From the NCBI GenBank assembly GCA_027422505.1, contig JAPQWV010000051.1, positions 4,493,501 to 4,557,500 on the forward strand: DNA of 64,000 nt, given 5' to 3'. The translations under genes and the position numbers were made by a program. The notes under the pieces are model-generated. The model saw only the letters and a list, made by a program, of their open reading frames with translations. It was not told where the DNA came from and did no database searches. The stretch comes from Craterostigma plantagineum (taxonomy: Eukaryota > Streptophyta > Magnoliopsida > Lamiales > Linderniaceae). Within the stretch, counting starts at the first letter, position 1, and each line of letters starts with the position of its first letter. Below, piece by piece: positions 19,829 to 32,600 of this stretch.

Positions 19829-19990
19829 TGTAGCACTTCATTTTCACTAGTACCACTTCATGGATCTACAGTAGCACACATGGATCTATAGTACCACTTC
19901 ATGGGTCTACAGTGCCACTTCATGAGTCTATAGTACCACTTCATGAATCTATAGTACCACTTCATGGGTCTCCGATACCAGTTCATGTAT
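19829..19990. repeat. 22-bp minisatellite (CATGGGTCTATAGTACCACTT type)
   Basis: About seven imperfect units of roughly 22 bp (TACCACTTCATG[G/A][G/A]TCTA[T/C]AG). It lies in the loop of the foldback repeat, 310-475 bases upstream of the start codon of the RING-H2 gene. Confidence 0.85.
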
Positions 19991-20303
19991 ACTGCATATG
20001 CGTAAATTTAGGTCCTTATCTGTAAATTTCATAGGTTCTTCAAACTATGAATTTTCTGATAGAGGCCTGAAACATAATTTAAAACATATTTTTGGGGCCT
20101 GAAACTTAATTTACACCGATAAATAGTGCATTATTATCAGATAATGTAATCTAATAATCCGTACATTTCCCCACACAATAATTTAATAGCCGTCCGATCA
20201 ACACTAAAACCTAACCCCTTTCCATCTGAAAGTATAATTTATCCAAAAACGACGAAAAAGAAAAACATAAAAGGAATCGAAGCTCAATTCACCTGCAAAA
20301 ACG

Positions 20304-23203
20304 ATGTCGTCTGAGAACAACCCTAGCTCCCCTTCCGATGTCTCGACGCCTCTGCTATCCCTCAATCGCCGCTCTCCGTCGCGCTTCCTCCGCCGCGCAC
20401 CGAGCCTACGAGGCGCGGCGAGGTTCCTTCGCCGCAGCCGAGCCATGCGCGAGCCATCTGTCCGCGTGCGCGAGTCCGCCGCCGAGCAGATCGAGGAGAG
20501 GCAGTCCGATTGGGCGTATTCCAAGCCGGTCGTCGTGCTAGACCTCGTGTGGAACGTGGCTTTCGTGATCGTGTCGATTTCGGTGCTGATCATGAGCCGA
20601 AAGGAATCGCCTTCGATGCCTCTGAGGCTGTGGATCGTGGGATATGGTTTGCAGTGTGTTCTGCATATGGTGTGTGTTTGTGTGGAGTATAGGAAGAGGA
20701 TGGGTTTGGATAATCAGCAGATGGGTCAAAGTGGGTACTCTTCGAGGAGCTATGAGAACTCGACGAGCTCGGGGAGCGATGATGCAGAGTCTGTGGAGGA
20801 GTACGCTTTGCCCCCGCGGAGAGAAAACGAGGACGAAACTAGGTATGCCTTGCTGTTTAAGTTATATTGAAATTGTGAAAGTGACTTTTGAGGCTCTAAC
20901 TTTATTTTTTTTTCATTTTTGTTTTATGTGAAGAGCTAAGGTGTGTAGTCAATGTGTTTACTTGTGTTGAGGTTTGTATCATCGGAAGGTTGTGATGTAT
21001 ATATGTATTATTATGATAATTCTAGGAACCTTGCTCAATAAGATGATTGAACAAATGCGCATGGTTCTCTAATCGGCGTTCTAAAGTTTTTCCGATTCTT
21101 GTGAAATTAGGACGTAAAGTAATTTTAGTTGTGATGATTCTGTTTAATATATGCATTGTTTGCAATTAATCATTCTAACTGAGTTTTTCCCCGCCAAAAA
21201 TGGTGATTTATGTTGTTATTTTTATTTATTTATTTGTTTTTATTTATTTGCACATGAGTGTAAATGGAAACTAATGGGAATGAGTGAGTAGGTGCTATAA
21301 CGTCAAGGTTTGTTAATGAAGATTATGTCAAAAGTTTGCAGTGCTGCTTCATTTGATCAGTAAACTAAAAATTCTGCTTTATAAGGTAGTTTTGACGTTT
21401 TGCTTAATTGAACTATGGTGATTAGTGTTAGATTGAGTTAACAGATGGGTTTGAGTTGGTTATATATGCCCAACGTGTCATAATTCATAGTTCATCAGTA
21501 GTTTTAAATAGACTCGGTCTCGGACACTAACAATTTCATCCAATAAATACGTGCCAAGACCAACTTTCCGACTCCAGTGATAATGCTGGTTAAGATTTTC
21601 TAGTCTAATTGGATATAACTTTTCCAAATTTGTGTAAAAATGATTTAATGATGACATTTTCTCTTCCCATCATGGCAGTATTGCTAGACATTTGGAGTCT
21701 GCAAATACTATGTTCTCATTCATCTGGTGGATAATAGGCTTCTATTGGGTATCTGCTGGGGGCCAAACTCTGCCCAGTGCAGCACCTCAACTTTATTGGT
21801 TTGTACTCATTCGAATTGATGTGCTGCATCCCATCTATTTCTTATGAAGTCGTTCAACAGTAACCTTTTCTCAGGCTCTGCATCACCTTTTTGGCATTTG
21901 ATGTGTTCTTTGTCGTCATTTGCGTTGCTGTGGCATGCATCATTGGAATTGCTGTTTGCTGCTGCCTGCCATGTATCATTGCAATCTTATACGCTGTTGC
22001 TGATCAGGTATGTGAGAGAATCTTTACTTCCTATAACGAACAAAAAAGATCGAATTGTTGTGATTCACATCATGGTTGGTTGGTCTTGAAATATATCGGT
22101 CTCTTTGTCAGTTGATTCGGTATTAATTTTGTAATATGAGCCACGAACGGCTTTATGGAGCGCTTAGGGTTTCTGTTTTGACGTGTCTTAATTTTCTGTT
22201 TGTGGGAAGAGTTGTGATTATAATTCCAATGTTCTCGCATAATAGAATAATATTTTCATCATAAACTATCTAGGAGCTGAATTAACGATGCTGTGCTCAC
22301 CTGCATTTATATGCTTTCACCTTTTTAATCTTCACCCATTGCCATTATACAGGAAGGAGCCACAAAGGAAGACATTGAGAGACTACCTAGATACAGATTT
22401 AAGAAAATTGGCGACTTTGAGAAGCAAAATGGGGAAATACAAGAGTCATTTGGAGGTGTTATGACCGAGTGCGACACTGATTCTCCCACCGAGCATGTTC
22501 TTCCCCTCGAGGACGCGGTACATCATTCTTTCTCTATTGTTCCTACTCATCCTCCTTTAGAATTGGTTTAATTATTTTCCAGTCCTGTAACTTAGGGGAG
22601 GTGTCAATACACAATACAAGGAAAAGGAATTTAGGGGGTCACTTTAGGGACATTATATTTCGGAACCTTACAATTTAGGACAAAATCTAGGGTTTCTGGG
22701 ATCTAATATGGGGTCCGACAAATTATTGCTGGTGACATTATGCGGGCAATAATTTTTAGATGGCGTCAAATGTCCTTAAATTGCTTTGTGTAGTTATTGC
22801 GTGTATAATGACACCGCCTAAATTCACTCCCCCCCCCCCCCCCCCCCCAAATTACAGACGGGAAAAATGATCAACCCTTTAGAATCCCTGCAATCATACT
22901 TTATAATTTTGTCTCTTGCATCAGAAAAAGTTCTCTATGGTTTGCACTTGTCGTTTTTACTATTCTCTGTTAGTCGACCACGAATACCAGCAAAGCTGAA
23001 TTGCTTGGCTGTTGTATAAACTGAAGGAATGCTGCATTTGCCTTTGCGCGTACGACGACGGGGCTGAACTGCGAGAACTTCCATGTCGACACCACTTTCA
23101 CACGGCGTGCATAGACAAGTGGCTGCACATAAACGCCACTTGCCCTCTGTGCAAGTTCAACATACTTAAGAGCGGAAATCAGAGCGGTAGTGAGGAAGTA
23201 TGA
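20304..23203 (+). CDS. RING-H2 E3 ubiquitin-ligase-like membrane protein (At1g12760/At4g11680 family)
   Basis: Five exons: 20,304-20,842, 21,679-21,798, 21,875-22,007, 22,353-22,517 and 23,027-23,203. All have GT/AG borders and the total is 1,134 nt, 377 aa. Residues about 75-96, 104-126, 190-206 and 221-258 are hydrophobic membrane segments ([49 protein letters not shown]). A C-terminal RING-H2 finger starts at residue 321: CCIC, then PCRHHFH, then [15 protein letters not shown], spacing C-x2-C-x14-C-x-H-x2-H-x2-C-x10-C-x2-C. All eight zinc ligands are present. The family is predicted to transfer ubiquitin from E2 at a membrane; substrates are unknown. Intron 4 has a run of about 20 C residues. 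The start is the first ATG of the open frame and matches the acidic/Ser-rich N-terminus of relatives. Confidence 0.92.
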
Positions 23204-23623
23204 ATGACACGATTTCTCAAAGTTCGGACGATTTGATCTTCCTTTGACGGGCCGAAGCAGAAAGAAGAAAGGCGCACCCAATCGCAGTTTGCTGCTTCAG
23301 CAAAAATGTGAGTCCTTCTATAGTATTTTACAGAGTAAGCATATAGTGTGTGTTGTTATGTGATAGTTTGATTTATTGGTGAGGGTGGATCTTGTTTATG
23401 TGCGCCATATGCTATCTATGTATGGTTCTGTTTGTCGATCTGCACTGTTTTATATTTGATGTTGGCAGAAACAGATGATATGATTATGGTGTATGTACAA
23501 ATAAAAACAAATTGGGGTTTTCTCGCTCTTCTAATCATAACAAATTGTAACATAATTTAACGTCGAAAAATAATTGGTGCAGTAAAGTGTGGTTTAAAAA
23601 TTTATAAATTGTTGAGTTATAGA

Positions 23624-24455
23624 TAGGGTGGCAAAATTCACACTGTGAAACAACCCCGTCGGGACCCGAAGTTATTGGGACGGGGAATACCCGGTCAAAA
23701 TGGGTCGGGGAGTTGATGGTGATTCCCCGTTGGCGAAAGAGCAGGGACGGATGGGAATGGTTATCATGTTCTCCACCTATCTCCGACCCTGGACCCGGCC
23801 CCGATGGTGATACACCATTCTCCAACTAATTTGAATACAAAATTTCAAAGACCATCATTTTATATTCAAGATTGTATTGAAAAGAACAAATAACTACTCA
23901 ATATATATTTTTCACGAAAAACGCATATTTAATTTATTATATATATCAATTTTTTTCTACTCCATTATCATATTTTAAATACTACCTCCGTCCCGTTATT
24001 TTTATCACATCTGTTGGTGGACACGAATATTAAGGTGGTATTATTATAATAATATAGTACAATGAAAAGGTAATAAAGTGTATATTTTGACACGTCTTTT
24101 AAGAATATTTAATATTATTATATTGATTGTTTGTGATAGTTTTTTTGCTAAATAAGGAAAGGTGATAAAATTAGTGGGACGCCCGAAATGGCAAAATGTG
24201 ATAAAATTAGTGGGACGGAGGTAGTATTAATTTGTCTATATTACTTAGTTTATGTTTTTTGTTGAACAAAAAAAATAATTATCGAATATACATGAATATG
24301 GGGAACTCGAATCCGCAACGGGGAACCCGATCTCCGAACGATGATTACCCATCCTCGATCATAAGCGGTGAATTATTGGGGCTGATATTAAGAACGAAAA
24401 TTTGGTATAACATTATGTCCATTACCAGTCCCGAACCCGCCCATTGCCATCCCTA
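23624..24455. mobile_element. Non-autonomous hAT element with 8-bp target duplication
   Basis: TAGGGTGGCAA at the left and TTGCCATCCCTA (as GCCATCCCTA) at the right are inverted repeats. GTTATAGA flanks both sides (23,616-23,623 and 24,456-24,463). Both subterminal regions carry CGGGGA/CCCGAAC words. No transposase. It holds a nested Stowaway at 23,982-24,224 and sits between the convergent 3' ends of the RING-H2 and PERK genes. Confidence 0.88.
23982..24224. mobile_element. Stowaway (Tc1/mariner) MITE nested in the hAT element
   Basis: Terminal inverted repeats CTACCTCCGTCCC and GGGACGGAGGTAG, with TA on both sides, are diagnostic of Stowaway. Confidence 0.9.
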
Positions 24456-24463
24456 GTTATAGA

Positions 24464-24939
24464 GATTATAGCTCAAACTTGATGTGGATGACTTGTCTCT
24501 TTTTCTTGATTCTGGCTCAAATAGAGATTTCTAGGTTTAGAGCAGATCGCACTGATTCGGTACCTTGTGTTTGATGAGACGATTTTTTTGAGAAATAAAA
24601 CAATTGTGATTGCATATAATCTATGGACTACTCTATTTAATAACAAGTGAAATTTTCATACATGAGCTTATGCTACGAGATTAATTCCATTGTCCGAAAC
24701 CGAATCCACGTCATTAAATCAAAACATAGTAAAAAATCAAATGAAGAAAACCGACACAAGCCAACACCAAAATACATCCTCGAGACAAAATGTAAAACGA
24801 AACAGCAGACATATCAAGAAAACTAACCAACCATCAGCCAATTAATCAGAACAACCAATTATATACCATGCAATTGAGGAGATAATTCAGTAAATGTGTG
24901 TATGTATATAAGCCAGCAATTTTCCTGAATATGATATAG
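24464..24939. other. Intergenic, 3' flank of PERK
   Basis: No feature recognised; it probably includes the PERK 3' untranslated region (minus strand). Confidence 0.3.
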
Positions 24940-27900
24940 TTACAAACCCCCACTGCTTTCCCTTTTTCCCATCTCCATCTCTCTTGTTCTTCGACCTTCG
25001 CTGCTCGAACCCGACGGGTTCAACCCGTACTCGCTCGTCGGGTCGCTGTACAAACCGCTGCTCTCATATTGTCGGCTCGCAAGGGCCATCTTTCTGAATT
25101 TCCTCATATCCTCGTTGTATTGGGCCGTGTCGTAATCCGAACTACCGTGAGAGCCGTAAGCCGAGCTCTGCCCAGGTTTTATCCCCTCGTTGAGATCGGA
25201 CAACGATACGACTCCTTCCAACGCCCTTACAACCTGCGCGCACGTAAGAAGAAATTGCGTCCGAGCTTTTGTCTAGAATCGGTTACAGTTAGTTGTCCCG
25301 AAATTAATCCTGTTTTGGATTTTACTGGGTATTTATTTTTGTTTCCCCCTAAATTGCTAGTTTCGTCAGAGGTATCCCCCTCGGGACTAAAACGTCAATG
25401 TCCCATTCATTCTCCACCGAGAAAACGACAATTAGGGTGCGTTTGGTATGCATAATTCGTGCTAGGAAAAGACCTTAAGGAAAGAAAACTAAGTTAATGC
25501 ACCGAATAACGGTACGTTACGCTTCGAGTGTCGTATCGTTGCGTTTTTCCTTTTCTTTTCCGCCTCGAAATCCTTATACCAAACGCACCATTAGGCTGCG
25601 TTTGGTATGCAGAATTTGTGTGTGGAAAACACGAAGGAAAACTAAGTCAAAGCATCGAACAGTGGTACGTCTACGCTTTCGGCGTCGCACCATTACGCTT
25701 TCCCTCTTCTTTTCAGCATCAAAATCCTCATACCAAACGCACCCTCAAAAGGTTTCCAAGTGGAACTGAACTACTACTCAAATCGCTATATACTTACTTG
25801 GCTCATTCTCGGCCTACGCTTTGCGGAATGGCGAACACAAGCAGCGGCACAAGCGACCATTCGAGCCATCTCACTATGGTTGTATTCGTTTCTTAAATTG
25901 GGGTCCACGAGAGAATCGAAATTCCCATCTTCGAGGGCTTGAGAGAGCAACGGCCGTGCCTGAAAAATATTTGTAGGCATCACACTACATAAATAGACCA
26001 TAAACCTGAAAAAAAAAAATCGCCTTTTATTTTCCGCTATAAAATCTCACTGACCCAATCCACCAAACTATCGTCGGCGTACGTTTGAGAGGGGTCGACG
26101 GGGCGACGACCGGTTATCAGCTCGAGAAGCATTACGCCAAAGGAGAATACGTCCGACTTCTCCGTGAGTTTTCCCGAGGAAGCATATTCTGGCGCCAGAT
26201 ACCTATTACCAAGTAACGAAAACCATCGTTCTTTTTCTCTCATTAGATGTAATAAAAAATCTAATATATTTACCCAAAGGTGCCCATAACCCTCGTAGAA
26301 ACGTGCGTGTTGGCATCCGAATAGAACTTTGCAAGGCCGAAATCGGCGACCTGGGCAATCGTATACGTACGTATACTCATCACCATTTTTCGGAACTTCA
26401 CCACATTCAGCAAAAAAAGAAAAAAAAAAAACCATGTTATGTTACCTTAGCTTCGAAATTAAAGTCCAGCAAAATATTAGAAGCCTTAATGTCCCTATGA
26501 ATGATCTTTGGATGACCTGCAAAAATTTCACAAATATCATTCTACTTCCAATCTGATCATCTTTTCATCGATCGAATTTATCCAAGAAACTTACAATCTT
26601 CGTGCAAATATGCGAGCCCTTTTGCCGAGCCAAGGGCAATCCTCAATCTAGTCGTCCACTCCATTACTGGCCTTCCTTTCCCTGCAAATAAAGCTTCATT
26701 TTTATTCGATAACGAACAAAATTGATTGCCCCTTTTTTTCTGTCCCCAATCGAAGAAAATATGGGTAATGAAGTTGGCTAACCATGCAAGTGAAATTCCA
26801 AGGTATTATTGGGGACGAACTCATAGACGAGCAGTCTTTCAGTGCCCGATATGCAATACCCAACCAAAGAGACCAAATGCTTGTGATGCACTCTGCTTAT
26901 GATTTCGACCTCGGCCTGAAATTCGCGCTCGCCTTGGCCGCTGCCCACTTTGAGCTGCTTCACGGCGATCTCTTTTTTGTCGGGGAGAATTCCTCTGTGA
27001 ACGTAGCCGAAGCCTCCTTGGCCGAGGAGGTTGGCGTTCGAAAACCCATCGGTGGCCATTGATAGCTCTTCGAAGGTGAACAAGTTCTTGGAAAACCCTA
27101 AGCCCATGGAAGGGGAAGATTTTAGTGGTGGTAGTGCAGTTTCTGAGGGGGAATAGTTTGATCCTCCGCTGCTGCTGAGGTAAGCTGGTGGTGGTGGGTG
27201 GGGCGGCCGCGGTGCTCCGCCGGGAGGTGACGGCGGCGGCGGCTGATGCCAGTTGTGTACGGCGGCGGGGGCACCAGCGTAGGGGTGAGCTGTTGAAGTT
27301 AATAGAGATGAGAGAGATGAGATCTTTACATTTAAGGAGTAAATTGGGGGCAGAAAACGTACGTTTTAGGGCGTGTGGTGGAGGCGGCGGCGCGTAGTAG
27401 TCGGTGGGCGGTGGTCTCCTCTTCTTCTTTTTGCAGCATATGAATAGAAGGCTCAGTAGAATGAGTATCGCCGTACCTCCGATGGCTATTCCCACCACCA
27501 AAGCAGTGGAGACGCCACCGCCTGATGGTGACGGCGGCGGCGGCTCTCCGTTGTTATAAGGCGGGTACGGCGGCGTATGTCCTCGATTCGTCGGGGGAGA
27601 CGGTGGAGAGCCTGTTCGATTGGGAGGTGGTGGTGGGGTTCTGTTAACGCCGCCGCCGCCGGTGGGAGGGGAAAGGGGAATGGGTGACGGCGGGGACGGA
27701 GGGCCTGTTGTTGGCGGCGGAGTGGACGACGACGGCGGGGACGGAGGGCTTGTTGTGGGTGGTGGAGAGGACGACGACGGCGGAGACGGAGGACTTGTGG
27801 TGGGTGGTGGCGCGGACGGCAACGGCAGAGACGGAGGGCTTGTGGTGGGCGGTGGAGTGGACGACGGCGGAGATGGAGGAGATGTCGCCGGTGGAGGAGC

Positions 27901-28047
27901 GGATGGTGGAGATGGAGGAGTTACGGCGGCGGTGGGTGGAGGAGACGGAGGGCTTGCGGCGGGTGGTGGGGTCGATGACGGTGGAGGTGGGGAGGCAGAG
28001 CTGGCCGGAGGAGGCGATGTCGCCGGTGGCGGCGCCGGCGACGACAT
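24940..28047 (-). CDS. PERK: Proline-rich extensin-like receptor kinase (PERK)
   Basis: Eight exons in transcript order: 28,047-27,363, 27,289-26,783, 26,681-26,595, 26,516-26,446, 26,350-26,274, 26,202-26,055, 25,959-25,798 and 25,233-24,940. All borders are GT/AG and the total is 2,031 nt, 676 aa. Residues 1-180 are Pro/Ser-rich ([18 protein letters not shown]), the extensin-like wall-facing part, with no classical signal peptide, as is usual for PERKs. The membrane span is about 181-204 ([20 protein letters not shown]), followed by KKKKRR. The kinase begins near residue 297: [54 protein letters not shown]. The C-terminal tail ([24 protein letters not shown]) matches PERK1-type proteins. 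PERKs sense cell-wall state and wounding. The last intron holds two MITEs. The start is the first ATG; an upstream TTG is in frame but not used here. Confidence 0.93.
25435..25744. mobile_element. Two adjacent Tourist/PIF-type MITEs in the last PERK intron
   Basis: Element 1 spans 25,435-25,590 and element 2 spans 25,594-25,744. Both start GG[G/C]TGCGTTTGGTATGCA and end ATACCAAACGCACC. TTA lies before the first and between the two. They share internal words (GAAAACTAAGT, GTGGTACG/CGGTACG), so they are the same family inserted side by side in the same orientation. Confidence 0.85.
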
Positions 28048-29522
28048 CAAATTCAAACCTCACTCAGTGTTTCACACTGAAATCAATCTACAATCAAGCA
28101 CTTGAAAAGAATCAATTAATTTGATGCGAGCAGATAACGCAGCGGATTTTGAATCAGAGAAAGGTCAAATCATTTCGTTGAAAAAGTAAAGAATGAATTG
28201 AAGCAAAGGAAAGAAAGAAATACGCACACCGCCGAGCGCCGAGTATGGTATGATAATAATTAATTAAATTAACCACGCAATTGACGCGGCTTACTTTGTA
28301 CTAATCTGAAGTGTTGTTCATAAATATTTATTATTTATTAGGAATTTCAATAAATATTAATATCCAAGAATTACATGAAACAACTAACGAATCCACTAGA
28401 TCCATAATTCGTAATTACATTTACTTGGAATTGACCAAGATATAAATAATAAGTGGATCAGGCATATTACAAATTGAATTATCTTATCTCTTATCAAACA
28501 ATGAAATTCCAATCCCATACAGAATAAAATTAGTTGGAATGAGGACATTATTATTCCTACGCCGTGGGCCCCCTTTTATTCTGTCATAAATATTTCATTC
28601 GTAATTAGCTGCTGTAATTACGCTCGAAGGCTTAGCTCTTTGGTTCCCGCAACTTCGGAATCTAAGTGCTGCCCATTTATCCAAATTAACACGGCCAAAA
28701 AAATAAAATAAATATCACGTGACGCGACCAAATCAAATGAATTAAAAAAACTTGGCACCCATGTTACAATTTCTTTAAATCTAATTCGACGTCAAAATAT
28801 CTTTTGATCCGTCGAATGTTTTGATCATTTTCTTCTGGGTTGCAAGTAGATGCGGAATTTTGATATTTCTATTTTATCCCACCTCCAAAATTTGTAACTC
28901 TCACTCACTTAATATGTCACTAGTTAGTCTTTAGAAAGGACCCATCCACTATGATACATGTTGGTTTGAAGTTAAAATCATCCGATAGAATAGAAATCTA
29001 TAGTATATACTAGTCTTTCTTGCCAAGTATATGTCCCATATGTTTGGGCCGGGTGTCCATGGACCCTTCAAGCCCCTAGGTGGGTCCGCCCCTGATGTAA
29101 TCAATCTTTATGAATATATCGAAGGAAAATTATTATTTCTTATGAAAATAAATATAAAATATTAATTCATTAGAGATGTAAAAATCCAGGAAAATATAGT
29201 GGGTTTCAATTTTATTAATATTTTTATTTTTTTTAAGAAAAGATTGACGAACCAATGTGACGGTTTAAGTGAGCCTTGAGCCTTTTGAACAATATAAGGA
29301 TGTAATTGGTTATAATAGTTAGTATAGGGACTGAGTTGTAATTTTAGTTGTTTTGTGATAGATAGTCGTTGTATTAAGCTAGTAGTACAAATAGAATTAA
29401 ACCCACTGTATCAGCATCGATCGGTATGCAGTAGCAATCTATAAATGACCAATTATTCATTAATGAAGGAATTGTTATTTTCTTAATACCTTTAAAATAA
29501 TATAATATAACATTGAACTGCC
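28048..29522. other. Intergenic between PERK 5' end and the raffinose-synthase-like 3' end
   Basis: The first 150-200 bases are likely PERK leader (minus strand). The rest is AT-rich with no recognised element or gene. A ZINC-like or TATA motif that I could defend was not seen. Confidence 0.3.
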
Positions 29523-29616
29523 AATAAATAAAACTCATAAAAATGACAAATACGCATTACATATTTTGCAATAAATAAAACTCATAAAAATGACAAATAC
29601 GCATTACATATTTTTG
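29523..29616. repeat. 47-bp tandem duplication
   Basis: The unit 29,523-29,569 (AATAAATAAAACTCATAAAA, then ATGACAAATACGCATTAC) is repeated at 29,570-29,616 with only a T-run length difference at the end. It lies 40 bases past the stop codon of the raffinose-synthase-like gene, probably in its 3' untranslated region. Confidence 0.92.
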
Positions 29617-29655
29617 CATCATGGTTTTAATCAAAATATCACTCATAAATTCCCA

Positions 29656-32600
29656 TTACATACAAGACCCGCCGCCGGCCAACTCAATCTCCACGCGGTG
29701 CACTTTCCGCCCCCCCGGCGGCATCTCCGCCAGCTCCAACGTAACCAAACCCGACCCATCTTCGTACTCAAACCCGACCTCCCTCGAACCCACCGCGCAC
29801 CTCTTCGGCCTAACCGATGAGTACGCACCGAACCGCCCGCAACCCCTCACGTCAACCGCCACCGAGCCGTCCCCCGAAAACTCGAGCCCCTCCACCGCCC
29901 CGCCCGCGTTGAACATGTCCACGAGGCCCAATGGGGCGAACCACGGGCCCAAACCGGGTCGACCCGCCACCCGCTCCACGGGCGAAACTGTGAACACGTC
30001 ATGCTCGAGGACCTTTAGGGTGACGGGTATTAGCTCGTCGCAGGGCAGTACGACGAGCTTGTGGTTCTTATGAGAGTATATTGCGACCGTTTTGTCATTA
30101 TTGCCGAGCCAAGCGACTTTGTCCGAGGCCGCCTCGGAGATGAGGTGTACGTCAGAGCCTTTGATGTGGCCCGTGATTGCCTCGGAGTTAGTTTGGTGGA
30201 AGGTGTTTTTGCGCTCGAGGACGTTCCACGCGGCGCCCTGGCAGTTGTACACTCCCAGGACGCCCGTGTGCTTGTTCATGTTCCATATCTTGAGCAAGCT
30301 AGTCGGAAAAATAAATTAATTTTATTAGTAGAGTAGTTACGTATCAGTCACATAGTTTATAATGTTTATTGAGGAACCATTTTAAAGTATTTTGTTTATA
30401 ATTTTTGTTTTTTTTCGGAGGTTTATAATGTTTGTTGGAATATTATTTTACATATATAAATGGAAAAATAATTTGGTGGATGTAACTATATATGAATAAA
30501 AAATAATGGAAATGATGAACCATTTTAAAGTAAACTAAAGATTCGTTACGATATAAACAGATACAACAAAACTTAAGGGTCAAATTTTAATTATATATAG
30601 GATAAATTTGTAATTGAATAATAAAATTGAACCAAAGCAGTTACTCTAACGGCACAAGCTTCAACATAACTAGTACTTTAGCACACCCTATGTGTGTGCC
30701 AAAATATAAAATTAATTATTGGTGGACGATTTTAATAAATTATATACTAAAAATAGAACGAGGTGTTTATTATGATTTAATAGATTTTTTATTTTAATAG
30801 TAACTAAAGTAGAAAAAATTTGATTGGTCAATTTTGACAGACAAATTTACAGTTTTTATTCCTCTAGGCTCTTTATATAAGAGTATAGATAGATAGATGA
30901 TCGGTTGCTAAATATTTTGTCACTCAAACGTAAAAATAATAATAACAACAACAATAGTATCAAAATAACGATAATTCGTAACGCACCTAACGCCATCTCG
31001 TGCGGGGTCGCAGAACAAGCAATCTACAGTTGGCCGACCGGGCAATCGAGCTCGAAGAACGGAGCCGTCGGGCAGGACGAGCTTCTTCAGAAGGTCAAAG
31101 TTGTGCTTCCCCGGTGCATCGCTACCGATTATGGCAAAAGAGACAAAACTCTGAGTCATAAGGAAACGCCAAAATAATCGAAAAAAGAAAAAAAGAAACC
31201 CTAATTTTCTTCGACTCACCTAACGTAGACGGCCCCTCCGCTAATAGACCTAGCGGACCCATGATACTCGGCGGCAGGATGGAGCGAGTGAAACATATCC
31301 CAGTCGGGCAACATAATCTCTCCTATGAAGACGCTGTTGTAAGCCACAGCCGCCACGTGGATGGTGTGCGACGTCGGGTCCCGCGGGTAGAAGTCATCTG
31401 ATGCCCTCACTATGGCGGTTTGCTTCGAGCTATTTTTCATAGTTACGACAAATTTATTTTTTCGTACAATCTTAAAGAAAGCAAAATTAGGTAGTGCTGT
31501 TCAAATTTCGGTTAACCGATCGAAAACCGAATCGGAACCGAAATTTCGGTTCGGTATTCTGTTTTCATTTTTTATAACCGAAAATTTCCAGTTCGGATTT
31601 AACTCGGTAAACCGGAGCGAACCAAAAAGTAAATTTTTTAATTTTATTTTAATAATTACCAACTAATGATATATTATTATATCATATATTAATGACATAT
31701 ACAGTATATCTAATAAATTATAGAAGGTCATAATATATTTATGATAATGTCTTTATAATAATATTAATATAATTATTTATACAATTTTATTAAAAATTTG
31801 GTTTTCGGTAGCGAATCGAACCAAAAAAAATTCGGTAAAACTGAAACCCAACCGAGTTCTTACCGAGTGAACATCCCTAATTAGGGAAACATATTAGTTC
31901 ACGTACCAGTACAGCGACTCGAGGTTGTGACTCATGCAAGCAATGCACCCGTTACCCTCGAAATTCTTGGCGATCGAAGCGTCGAGCGCCTGATGGTACT
32001 GCCTCGTGAGCTCGACCCTTCCCCCGAGTCCCGCCCCGAGGGTCTCCAATATGCACTGCGCGTCGACCTTCACGCCGTCCACGCCGGCTCGGCTAAGGTA
32101 GCCGTGGAGCTCGTCGTAGAACCTATGGACCTTCTTAGGGTTCACCAAACCGAGACCCTCGAGCGTGATCGGGTCGGTTTTCCATCCTGGCTCGTTCTCC
32201 ATCACGCCCTTGCAGAGCTCAGGGAACTGCATGGCCGATTCGTAGTCCTCCATTTCCTCGACGTTGGGCCTTACCCCGCCCCAGTAGCCCGTTATCGCGT
32301 GCCAGACGTACACGTACTTGAGCCCGTGCCTCTCCTTGGCAAGGCCCACGATGTTCTTTATCCCGACGGCGGGGCCCACTTTTTGGAACTTTGCGTTCTC
32401 CTTTATGCCCGTGAGCCTGAAGAGCCGCGGCGCCCGACCCGGGGTTTCATCGTCTAGGGATACGGATTGCCAGCCGTCGTCGATGATGACGAACTTCGGT
32501 GGGGTTGAGCCGGCCCGTAGGCTCTCGAGCCCGGCCTCGACCCCTTCTTGGCTCACTTCTTGGTAGAAGGCGTCCCACGTGCACCAACCGAAGTAGTCTA

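Larger units (their letters stand above)
16528..20111. repeat. Foldback-type repeat with internal 22-bp minisatellite, split by the copia element
   Basis: The left arm (16,528-16,564 continuing at 19,755-19,800: CAGGCCCCATG, then GTCAGATAATTCATAGTTT) is matched in inverted order by 20,040-20,111 (AAACTATGAATTTTCTGATAG, then GGGGCCTG). Between the arms are about seven diverged 22-bp units. The copia element at 16,565-19,749 inserted into the left arm, with TCATT on both sides. Confidence 0.65.

Noticed and set aside
22827..22848. Poly-C run in the RING-H2 gene
   Set aside because: It lies within intron 4; a simple homopolymer with no visible effect on splice borders.
27620..28105. 161-codon glycine-rich ORF on the plus strand
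   Set aside because: It is the antisense of the Pro/Ser-rich PERK exon 1; the codon bias creates the open frame.
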